DNA of 64,000 nucleotides from assembly GCF_900156625.1 (NCBI RefSeq), contig NZ_FTOB01000002.1:490275-554274 (forward strand), written 5' to 3'. This DNA is from Zobellia uliginosa (lineage in GTDB: Bacteria; Bacteroidota; Bacteroidia; Flavobacteriales; Flavobacteriaceae). The notes under the pieces were generated by a model. It saw nothing but the letters and a program-made list of their open reading frames with translations. It searched no databases and was not told the origin of the DNA. Below are positions 9,198 to 16,605 of this stretch, piece by piece; within the stretch, counting starts at the first letter, position 1; every line of letters begins with the position of its first letter. The position numbers and the translations under genes are program-made.

Positions 9198-10112
9198 TTA
9201 TTTTTTCGAAGCAGTTCTTTCGAGAATAAAAATAACCAAAAAGCCGGTCAATGCGGCAATTATGGCGATCATAAGTTGATTGTCGCCTTCAAAATTAAAG
9301 GGACTCACGTTTTCGTCTATCGTAATGATTTTTTCGCCAATGGTCTTGGTGTCGAGTACGCGCTTCCAAGGCCATATTTTATTCAATGAACCTACAATAA
9401 AACCGGTCAGTAAGGCAAGGGTCAGGTTTTTTTGGTGGTTGAACATCCATTTTAGTACTTTGGCAAAACTCAAGAGCCCGAAAATGGCCCCTACACCTAC
9501 GATCCCGATAATCTTGAAATCGAGATTGTGCACCGCATCGATTATGGTTTTGTACGACCCCAGCAATACCAAGATAAAGGCTCCGGAAATACCGGGCAGG
9601 ATCATGGCACAAATCGCCAAAGCTCCCGATAGAAGAAGATAGGGGAGGCTATGGGCACTTTCGGAGGGAGGTAAAATGGTGATATAATAGGCGATGGCGG
9701 CTCCTAAGACCAATGCGATAATGGTTTTTGCATCCCATTTTTGAACTTCCTTGCCCACGAGCAAAATGCTTGCAATGACCAGTCCGAAAAAGAAAGACCA
9801 AATGAGAATGGGCTTGTTCTCCAACAACCAGCTTACCAGTTTGGCCAAAGAGAGTACGCTTATACCGATCCCCAAGAACAAGGCCATCAGAAAATTCCCG
9901 TTCAACTTGGTCCATGCGGCCTTAAGTCCGTTTTCCTTGAGTTCCTTAAAGAGGGAAAGGTCTACGTTGTTGATCGAGGTAATCAGCTCTTCGTAAATTC
10001 CCGAAATAAAGGCTATGGTTCCTCCGGAAACACCTGGTACAACATCGGCAGCACCCATGGCCATGCCTTTTAAGGTAATGAATGTATAGTCAAGCAAATT
10101 TCTTTTTTCCAT
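9198..10112 (-). CDS. DUF368 family polyprenyl-phosphate transporter (first copy)
   Basis: A 304-residue polytopic inner-membrane protein and the upstream member of a tandem pair. It has the family signatures GMAMGAADVVPGVSGGTIAF near the N-terminus and ILPGISGAFILVLLGSY in the middle, consistent with the inverted-repeat DUF368/PopT fold that translocates undecaprenyl phosphate. The two copies share length, topology and the W-P-W-K-R segment before the last loop, but they differ over much of their sequence, so the duplication is not recent. The gene is first in a likely three-gene unit (DUF368-DUF368-aroE) and 115 bases downstream of the TPR gene, after a terminator. Confidence 0.88.
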   Translation of the reverse strand: MEKRNLLDYTFITLKGMAMGAADVVPGVSGGTIAFISGIYEELITSINNVDLSLFKELKENGLKAAWTKLNGNFLMALFLGIGISVLSLAKLVSWLLENKPILIWSFFFGLVIASILLVGKEVQKWDAKTIIALVLGAAIAYYITILPPSESAHSLPYLLLSGALAICAMILPGISGAFILVLLGSYKTIIDAVHNLDFKIIGIVGVGAIFGLLSFAKVLKWMFNHQKNLTLALLTGFIVGSLNKIWPWKRVLDTKTIGEKIITIDENVSPFNFEGDNQLMIAIIAALTGFLVIFILERTASKK

Positions 10113-10173
10113 GTAGATTATTCGTTGAAAAGCAAAAATAGCTTTTAAAATTTGAACCTAGGAAAAAATGGAA

Positions 10174-10215
10174 CAAGCCCTTATGATTTTTATGGATTAA
10201 AAATATAAGGGCTTG
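10174..10215 (-). terminator. Intrinsic terminator after the TPR gene
   Basis: An 11-base perfect inverted repeat, CAAGCCCTTAT (10174-10184) and ATAAGGGCTTG (10205-10215), 13 bases beyond the stop codon of the minus-strand TPR gene, followed on that strand by TTCCATTTTTTCC. Confidence 0.75.
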
Positions 10216-10227
10216 GTGGTAAGGTGG

Positions 10228-11628
10228 TTATTTTGCTGCTTTTTCTGCCTTTTCCACAGCTTTCAAAACCCATTCGGATTTGGTGTACTGGGGAAATTCC
10301 TCAAAGAAAAGCGACAATTTTTGCAAATCTAGTTTTAAGGCGTCCATCAAGCAGATCCGACCGTTGATCGTATCGTTGTTCGCCAAGTGGAAACCCGCCA
10401 TTTTATATTTGAGCTCGGCACTCTCAGGATAGAATTCTTGACCTTGTGACAGTATTTGAAGGGCTGTGGCGGCATCTTCGTTATTATAGACCACATCGGC
10501 CCAGTTTAGCCAGGTCTTTAATTCGTAATTGCCAAGGTCTACGGCCTGCTTAAAGGCAAAATCGGCTTGATCGTACTTTTTGAGCGCGGCATTGATGTAG
10601 GCGCATTTCTTCCAGTACAATGGGTTTTCGCCATCTATGTTCAAAGCCTTGTTTATGTAATAGAGGGCTTTTTTATAATTGTTTCGTCTGTAGTAAAAAT
10701 CGGTAATGGCCAACCAACCCTTATCAAGTAAGGGGTCTTCGTGTACCGTATGGTAGTAGTAATACTTGGCCATTTCGTCATTCCCCAATCGCTCGTGACA
10801 TTTGCCGATACGCAAATAAGCATGTGAGGTAGGGTCATCCATTTTAATGGTGGCCTCATAATTGTCGATGGCTTCATTGTATTTGCCCATTTTTTCTAAC
10901 ACCTTTCCCTTTTCAAAATAAGCACCTATAAAGGTGTCGTCGGAAATGATGGCAAAGTCAAAGGCACCCAGAGCTTCGGGATACATCTTTTTGTAAATAT
11001 ATTGCTTGCCCAGTTGATGCCAGGCCACTTCGCAATATGGGTTTCTTTCTAAGTAATCGTTCAGGTATACAATGGCTCCGTCATGATCTTCTAGAAATTC
11101 AAAGCAGTAGATTACGTTGTAAAGCGATGAATAATCTTGTTCATCGAAGGATACACAGCGCATAAAACTTTCTTTGGCCAATTTAAAATCGTCCATGAAC
11201 AAGTACTCCATCCCTAGTAAGGAATGAATGTCAAAGCTGTTTTCCGACAGGTCGAGTGCCTGGTTCAAAAGCGCGACCGCAGCTTCATGGTTATCTTTCT
11301 TTGAATAGATATTGGCACGTTGGATAAAGATCTCTTCGTTGGTTCCGTCCAATATTTGAAGTTCGTCCAAATACTGTTCGGCAAGGTCAAGGTGGTTTTC
11401 AAAAACCAAAACCTCAATATCCAACAACTTGAGTTCAATAGAACCTGGGTGCTGTTGCAGACCGATTTTGATCGCTTTCTTCGCCAGTGCTATTTTGCCA
11501 TTGTTCAAATAATGATGTATGATGTCTTCAAAATCTTCGGCGTCAAAGAAATAGACGTCGTCGGTTTTAAGCATCGATTCAAACTTGGCAATTGGCCTAT
11601 TGGGCCTTTCGTTGGATTCTAACGCCAT
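10228..11628 (-). CDS. Tetratricopeptide repeat protein
   Basis: A 466-residue soluble protein without signal peptide or membrane segment, built of about twelve TPR units from residue ~30 to the end (for example the repeats beginning GAYFEKGKVLEKMGKYNEAI and HAYLRIGKCHERLGNDEMA). TPR arrays form superhelical scaffolds that bind peptides or partner proteins; there is no catalytic domain to indicate a job. It stands alone: 97 non-coding bases separate it from the aminotransferase gene upstream, and a terminator follows. The partner cannot be inferred from the neighbours. Confidence 0.85.
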   Translation of the reverse strand: MALESNERPNRPIAKFESMLKTDDVYFFDAEDFEDIIHHYLNNGKIALAKKAIKIGLQQHPGSIELKLLDIEVLVFENHLDLAEQYLDELQILDGTNEEIFIQRANIYSKKDNHEAAVALLNQALDLSENSFDIHSLLGMEYLFMDDFKLAKESFMRCVSFDEQDYSSLYNVIYCFEFLEDHDGAIVYLNDYLERNPYCEVAWHQLGKQYIYKKMYPEALGAFDFAIISDDTFIGAYFEKGKVLEKMGKYNEAIDNYEATIKMDDPTSHAYLRIGKCHERLGNDEMAKYYYYHTVHEDPLLDKGWLAITDFYYRRNNYKKALYYINKALNIDGENPLYWKKCAYINAALKKYDQADFAFKQAVDLGNYELKTWLNWADVVYNNEDAATALQILSQGQEFYPESAELKYKMAGFHLANNDTINGRICLMDALKLDLQKLSLFFEEFPQYTKSEWVLKAVEKAEKAAK

Positions 11629-11725
11629 AGAAACGTTTTGGTTAAACTATGTTATTAAAAGTAGCCTTTTGATGGGTTCTTTTAAAACTGATTGCCGCTA
11701 TATTATTAACAAATTAGTTAACAGC

Positions 11726-12907
11726 TTATTGCTTATAACCTTCTAAAACTTCAAGTATTATGCCACAACCGCTTTCAATTTCCTCGGCCGACATGGTTAA
11801 GGGAGGTGAAATTCGTACCGCACGGGGCTCAAAGAGCAACCAAAATAAGATCAAACCTCTTTTGGCGCACTCCAAAATTACGTGATTTGCTATTTCGGCA
11901 TTTTCCATAATCAAGGCGAGCATGAGGCCTTTTCCCCTAATTTCCCTAATTAGTCGGTGTTTTAGCAGCTTTCTGACAAGGGCTTCCTTTTTTAGGGTGT
12001 CCGCGATCAGTTGGGTCTCGGTAATTTCCTTTAGGGTGGCCAAGCAGGCCGAGGCAATAACCGGGTTTCCGCCAAATGTGGTGATGTGTCCCAATTTCGG
12101 ACTGTCCTGTAGGCTAGACATAAGCTCGTTTGAGGCGGTAAAGGCTCCTACGGGTAGTCCGGAAGCCATGCCCTTGCCCATGACCAAGATATCGGGTACA
12201 CAATCGTAATGTTCAAAGGCGAAGAGTTTTCCGGTACGGCCAAAACCGGGTTGGATTTCGTCTAAGATCAGCATAGTGCCGGTAGCGTTACAACGCTGGC
12301 GCACTTTTTTTAAATAGCGATTGGTAGGTTCTATAAAACCCGCCCCGCCTTGTATGGTTTCCAAAATTACGGCCGCAGTCTTGTCGGTGATCTTTTCGAG
12401 CTCGTCTTGGTTATTGAACCTGATAAACCCAACATCTGGTATCAGGGGCCTAAAGGCACTTTTGCGTTCTTCGTAGCCCATTACGCTCAAACTGCCCATG
12501 GTGTTTCCGTGGTAGGCGTGTCGGGCGGCCAACAATTGACTTCTTCCGGTGGCCCTACGTGCCAGTTTTAAGGCACCTTCGACCGCTTCGGTACCGCTGT
12601 TTACCATATACGTGGTTTCTAGGGAAGGGGGTAAAAGTGAAGCGAGTAACTTTGTATAGGCTACCGCTGGTTCTTGAACGTATTCCCCATACACCATTAC
12701 GTGCATATAGGTTTCGGCTTGTTTTTGTACGGCCTCCACAACCTTGGGGTGGCAGTGTCCGAGGCTACATGCCGAGACTCCCGCAACAAAATCTAGATGG
12801 GCCTTGCCATCGGTATCGTAAATATAGCTGCCTTTGGCATGCGAAATCTGCAAAGCCAACGGGTAAGGGGAGGTTTGTGCCTGATATTTTAAGAAATCTT
12901 CTTTCAT
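11726..12907 (-). CDS. Class III (ornithine/acetylornithine type) PLP aminotransferase
   Basis: A 393-residue fold-type I pyridoxal-phosphate enzyme. Visible class III features are the N-terminal GSYIYDTDGKAHLDFVAG, the cofactor-phosphate segment MVNSGTEAVEGALKLARRATG, the LILDEIQPGFGRTGKLFAFEH stretch containing the Asp that contacts the pyridine nitrogen, and VMGKGMASGLPVGAF with the Schiff-base lysine. These are shared by acetylornithine, ornithine, GABA and 4-aminobutyrate-type transaminases, so the substrate is not decided by sequence alone; no arginine genes are nearby. Its start overlaps the stop of the upstream OstA-like gene by 4 bases (ATGA), so the two are translationally coupled. 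Confidence 0.88.
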   Translation of the reverse strand: MKEDFLKYQAQTSPYPLALQISHAKGSYIYDTDGKAHLDFVAGVSACSLGHCHPKVVEAVQKQAETYMHVMVYGEYVQEPAVAYTKLLASLLPPSLETTYMVNSGTEAVEGALKLARRATGRSQLLAARHAYHGNTMGSLSVMGYEERKSAFRPLIPDVGFIRFNNQDELEKITDKTAAVILETIQGGAGFIEPTNRYLKKVRQRCNATGTMLILDEIQPGFGRTGKLFAFEHYDCVPDILVMGKGMASGLPVGAFTASNELMSSLQDSPKLGHITTFGGNPVIASACLATLKEITETQLIADTLKKEALVRKLLKHRLIREIRGKGLMLALIMENAEIANHVILECAKRGLILFWLLFEPRAVRISPPLTMSAEEIESGCGIILEVLEGYKQ

Positions 12908-14646
12908 TGTATCGGACTTGAAGTCACCTTTTGAACTTTGGGCCTAAGCTTGGGAGCCGGGGCCTTGTCGTTTGAAGAAGGAATTTTGTTGACCGGATCG
13001 CCCGAGTTTTGGCTGCGTTCCGCCTCTTCGGCATCAATGTCGATAGGGTTGTCAATGCCCCGTATGACCGGTAGTACAAGATTGTTGTCGTCTTCGTCGA
13101 AAATGTCGTCTTTGGTTCTGATACGCTCATCGCCACGCCAGATGAAACCTTTGAGTTTCCGGCTCTCAACGGGGAGTTCCTTTTCAGGGAATATATCGCC
13201 ATTGGGTTCGGTAAAGAAGGTAAGGTCTTCCACATCGTTATTGGCCATGACAATATTGATTCGGCTGCAAATGGTTTTGTCTATGCCTATAAGTTCGTCG
13301 TCGTCATTGTACATATAGTAAATGACCTCGGTGTTCTTGATCAGGTCGATATACTTGAGTTCGTTGTCTTCGAACTTACCGAAGAGGTCTTTTCCCTTAG
13401 CCTGGTTGTAGCCGGTTTTTCCAATACTGTCCAAAGAGATGATAAAAGCGTTTTCCAGTACTTTTAGGGAATCTAGTTTTTCGGTTTCAAGGTTTGATAT
13501 AAGGTGTATACTATCGCCCGTCATCTGGTTTTCGCCGTTCCATATGACCGGATTCCGGATCAGTTGGGTGATTCCCGTTTTTTCCGAAGAAAATATAGAA
13601 TCGCACTTACCGCTCAAATCGGTCTTGTAGAATTTGGCATTTCTAAATGCCCGAAGTACGCGGTTTTCGGGTTTTCCCGTTATCATTAAAGTATCGCCGT
13701 GCATATAAAGCGAATCTTGCTCTACCAAACTTATGGATACGGCCCGTTTGGTTGCAAAAACCGAATCTTTCGCCTTGAATACTTCGGCATAGTGGGCACG
13801 AACAATACCTTTGTTTATGGTGTCGGTCACTACAATGTTATTGGTGGCCGAAGCAAATTCACTTGCCTTGTCAAAATATACGCTATCGCCTTGTATGATG
13901 CGATTATTGTAGTCGATACGGGTATTTTTTATTCCGTAGCCACTTTCGACTTTCGTATCGTAAAATCCGCGTTCACAATAAATTTTATAGGTTTCGCCCG
14001 TTATGGTCGAAGGACCGTACATATAGGCGTTCTTTGATGTGGTATAATAGTCGAGGCGGTCAGAATCTAAGGTGTACTGGGGGTTTTCAATGTGTACACT
14101 GTCTAAAAACTGGTACTTGTCGAGTTCCATAAAGTAACGGCCAATTTCGCTGGTAAGGGTATTGGTAGAATCGACAATGGTGCCCGAGCTGTTGTAATAG
14201 GCCTCTTGTTTTTCACGGTCAAAATAGAGCGTATCGGTTTTTAAGGTCATTTTGCCACTTTTTTGGTCGGTCTCTAAAAGAACCTCCTCAAAAGCCTTGG
14301 CAAGTTTGGTCTCACCGTCATAATTGATTTTCCCGCTGGTCATTTCAATGGAGTCGCCCTGTTGTAAACGAACGTTGCCCAAGGCCCTTAAGCGGTTTTC
14401 TTTTTGGTAATAGATAGCGATATCGCACCATAGGTCGGCTCCTTGGTGTTCGAATTGAACCTGTCTGTCGTCTTTACTGAATATTGAGGCACCAGGAAAC
14501 TGGGCTTCGTTTTTTGTGAAGTTGGCACCGTAAACAATATTGATCTGTTTACTTTGGGTAGTATCGGTTACGGTTGTCTTTTTGTCTTGCCCATAGCATA
14601 TAAAGATGGGACAAAGGAGTAGTAAAAAAATACGAAGTAGATTCAA
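12904..14646 (-). CDS. OstA/LptA-like periplasmic protein
   Basis: A 580-residue exported protein with a cleavable signal peptide (residues 1-19, ending CYG-Q). Residues ~30-500 consist of repeated short beta units such as GNVRLQQGDSIEMTSGKINY and NAYMYGPSTITGETYKIYC, the pattern of the OstA/LptA beta-jellyroll that binds lipopolysaccharide lipid A and bridges the periplasm. It is much longer than E. coli LptA (185 residues), which is usual for Bacteroidetes OstA-like proteins. The C-terminal ~80 residues are polar and proline-rich. It overlaps the aminotransferase gene by 4 bases. A role in LPS transport is inferred from the family. Confidence 0.82.
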   Translation of the reverse strand: MNLLRIFLLLLCPIFICYGQDKKTTVTDTTQSKQINIVYGANFTKNEAQFPGASIFSKDDRQVQFEHQGADLWCDIAIYYQKENRLRALGNVRLQQGDSIEMTSGKINYDGETKLAKAFEEVLLETDQKSGKMTLKTDTLYFDREKQEAYYNSSGTIVDSTNTLTSEIGRYFMELDKYQFLDSVHIENPQYTLDSDRLDYYTTSKNAYMYGPSTITGETYKIYCERGFYDTKVESGYGIKNTRIDYNNRIIQGDSVYFDKASEFASATNNIVVTDTINKGIVRAHYAEVFKAKDSVFATKRAVSISLVEQDSLYMHGDTLMITGKPENRVLRAFRNAKFYKTDLSGKCDSIFSSEKTGITQLIRNPVIWNGENQMTGDSIHLISNLETEKLDSLKVLENAFIISLDSIGKTGYNQAKGKDLFGKFEDNELKYIDLIKNTEVIYYMYNDDDELIGIDKTICSRINIVMANNDVEDLTFFTEPNGDIFPEKELPVESRKLKGFIWRGDERIRTKDDIFDEDDNNLVLPVIRGIDNPIDIDAEEAERSQNSGDPVNKIPSSNDKAPAPKLRPKVQKVTSSPIQ

Positions 14647-14691
14647 GGCTATCGGATATTTTGCCCAAAAATAGGCTTTTTTTAAAGGAAG

Positions 14692-14773
14692 TGATATAGT
14701 TTAGGATAGATTTAGGACGATTGTAGGTAGTGTGGGAAACCTAGTTTATCCACCATCATCCTAAACTATATCA
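14692..14773. repeat. Long inverted repeat between purA and the OstA-like gene
   Basis: TGATATAGTTTAGGAT (14692-14707) is repeated exactly, inverted, as ATCCTAAACTATATCA (14758-14773), 16 bases per arm around a 50-base loop that itself contains short complementary segments (GGTGG/CCCAC on the minus strand). It begins 39 bases after the purA stop on the minus strand and is followed there by a run of A, not T. It could be an unusual terminator, a structured RNA, or the terminal repeats of a tiny relic element. Confidence 0.7.
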
Positions 14774-14811
14774 TTATAATATATTCCGAAGTTCTGCTAA
14801 AAATCTTTAGA

Positions 14812-16083
14812 CTATCTGTGGATGGTCTGCGTACGGTCAGGACCTACGGATACAATTTTGATCGGCACTTCGAGTTCTTTTTCTAAAAAATCGATGTAGG
14901 CCTGTAAGGCTTCCGGTAACTGATCGGCATTGTTCATTTTGGTAAGGTCTTCAGACCAGCCCTTCATTTCACTATAGATAGGAGTTACGTTCTCGGGCTC
15001 TATGTTGAAGGGAAGGTGCTCTATTTGTTCGCCCTTGTAATTATAAGCGGTACAGACTTTTATCTTGTCAAAACCACTTAAAACATCGGCCTTCATCATC
15101 ATCAATTCGGTAACACCATTGATTTGTACGGCGTATTTAAGGGCAACCAAGTCTAACCAACCGCATCGTCTCGGACGTCCTGTGGTGGCGCCGAATTCGT
15201 TACCGACACGTGCCATGGTTTCACCGTCTTCATCAAAAAGTTCGGTTGGAAAAGGTCCGCTGCCGACCCTTGTGGTGTAAGCCTTGAAAATACCCTTGAC
15301 GTCACCTATCTGGTTCGGGGCAACCCCAAGACCTGTACAGGCACCTGCGGCAGTAGTGTTACTGGAGGTAACGAACGGATAGGTTCCGAAATCGATATCC
15401 AATAAAGAACCCTGGGCTCCTTCTGCCAATATTTTCTTTCCGCTTTTTTGAGCTTGAAAAAGGTATTCCTCACTATCGATAAAGGTCAGTTTTTTCAACT
15501 CGCTAACCGATTCGAAGAAATCTTTTTCCAATTCGGCCAAATCGTACTGTATGTCTACGTTGTAGTAGGCGATCATGGCCTCGTGCTTGTTGGCCAAGTT
15601 ACGGTACTTCTCTTTCCAGTCAGATAATTCAAGGTCTCCGATCCGCATACCGTTACGTCCGGTCTTGTCCATATAGGTAGGTCCGATCCCTTTAAGGGTG
15701 GATCCGATTTTGGCCTTACCTTTTGAGGCTTCGGAAGCGGCATCGAGTAAACGGTGCGTTGGCAGTATCAAATGCGCCTTTCTTGAAATGAACAATTTAG
15801 CCTTGATGTCTATATTGAACTTGTCTAGGGCGTCAAGCTCTTTTTTAAAGATAACGGGGTCGATAACCACACCGTTACCTACGATGTTTATGGCCTCTTT
15901 GTGGAAAATTCCCGATGGAATGGTGTGCAGTACATGCTTTATTCCATCAAATTCCAAAGTGTGTCCCGCATTGGGGCCACCTTGAAATCGAGCTATAATA
16001 TCATAATCTTTGGTAAGAACGTCAACGATTTTTCCTTTTCCTTCGTCTCCCCACTGTAATCCTAACAATAAATCTACTGCCAT
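14812..16083 (-). CDS. purA: Adenylosuccinate synthetase
   Basis: Joins IMP and aspartate to adenylosuccinate with GTP, first committed step to AMP. The 423-residue protein is of normal length. It has the GTP/IMP loop GLQWGDEGKGKIVD at residues 7-20 with catalytic Asp and, further on, the GGPNAGHT motif with the catalytic His, GIGPTYMDKTGRNG and the GRPRRCGWLDLVALKYA block. It is the last gene of a minus-strand run relA/spoT - fur - purA, 12 bases after the Fur-type regulator. The linkage of purA with the regulator and RelA matters because ppGpp inhibits PurA. Confidence 0.97.
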   Translation of the reverse strand: MAVDLLLGLQWGDEGKGKIVDVLTKDYDIIARFQGGPNAGHTLEFDGIKHVLHTIPSGIFHKEAINIVGNGVVIDPVIFKKELDALDKFNIDIKAKLFISRKAHLILPTHRLLDAASEASKGKAKIGSTLKGIGPTYMDKTGRNGMRIGDLELSDWKEKYRNLANKHEAMIAYYNVDIQYDLAELEKDFFESVSELKKLTFIDSEEYLFQAQKSGKKILAEGAQGSLLDIDFGTYPFVTSSNTTAAGACTGLGVAPNQIGDVKGIFKAYTTRVGSGPFPTELFDEDGETMARVGNEFGATTGRPRRCGWLDLVALKYAVQINGVTELMMMKADVLSGFDKIKVCTAYNYKGEQIEHLPFNIEPENVTPIYSEMKGWSEDLTKMNNADQLPEALQAYIDFLEKELEVPIKIVSVGPDRTQTIHR

Positions 16084-16095
16084 CTAAAATTTTGG

Positions 16096-16551
16096 TTAGC
16101 TGTTTGTGTTTTCTTTTTTATTTCGAGTACCATAAAAATAGAGGGAGTGTGTGTTGATTTTTATATCAAATACCTCCTCAATGGTTTTCTTTATCGATTG
16201 AATACGAGGGTCGCAAAACTCCATTACCTCACCGGTGTCGGTCAAGATAACGTGGTCGTGTTGACGGTCAAAGTATGATTTCTCGTATTGCGCCTGATTT
16301 TTACCGAATTGGTGCTTGCGAACCAATTTACATTCTAACAAAAGTTCAATGGTATTGTAAAGGGTGGCGCGACTTACCCTGTAATTCTTGTTTTTCATGT
16401 TTATGTATAGCGACTCAATATCAAAATGTTCTTCGCTATCATAAATTTCTTGAAGTATGGCGTAACGTTCGGGTGTTTTCCTGTGCCCGTTTTCTTCTAA
16501 AAAGTTGGTGAAAACATTCTTTACGATTTCTTGATTTTTGTTCTCTGCCAT
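16096..16551 (-). CDS. Fur-family transcriptional regulator lacking the CxxC zinc motifs
   Basis: A 151-residue winged-helix repressor, placed at the ATG at 16551 (MAENKNQ...); an upstream TTG in frame would add nine residues but is less likely. The DNA-binding region reads [15 protein letters not shown] and [16 protein letters not shown], the classical Fur helix-turn-helix. The C-terminal dimerisation half keeps the [16 protein letters not shown] block with the regulatory-site His residues, but the CxxC pair usual at this point is replaced by T-D-T and no second CxxC follows, so a structural zinc of the PerR/Zur type is not expected. Metal specificity (iron, manganese, zinc, peroxide) cannot be told. 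It sits between relA/spoT and purA. Confidence 0.9.
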   Translation of the reverse strand: MAENKNQEIVKNVFTNFLEENGHRKTPERYAILQEIYDSEEHFDIESLYINMKNKNYRVSRATLYNTIELLLECKLVRKHQFGKNQAQYEKSYFDRQHDHVILTDTGEVMEFCDPRIQSIKKTIEEVFDIKINTHSLYFYGTRNKKENTNS

Positions 16552-16605
16552 AATTAGGTTCTGTTCGTCAATTTGCAAATGTACGGTTATATTTTAATTA
16601 GAATT

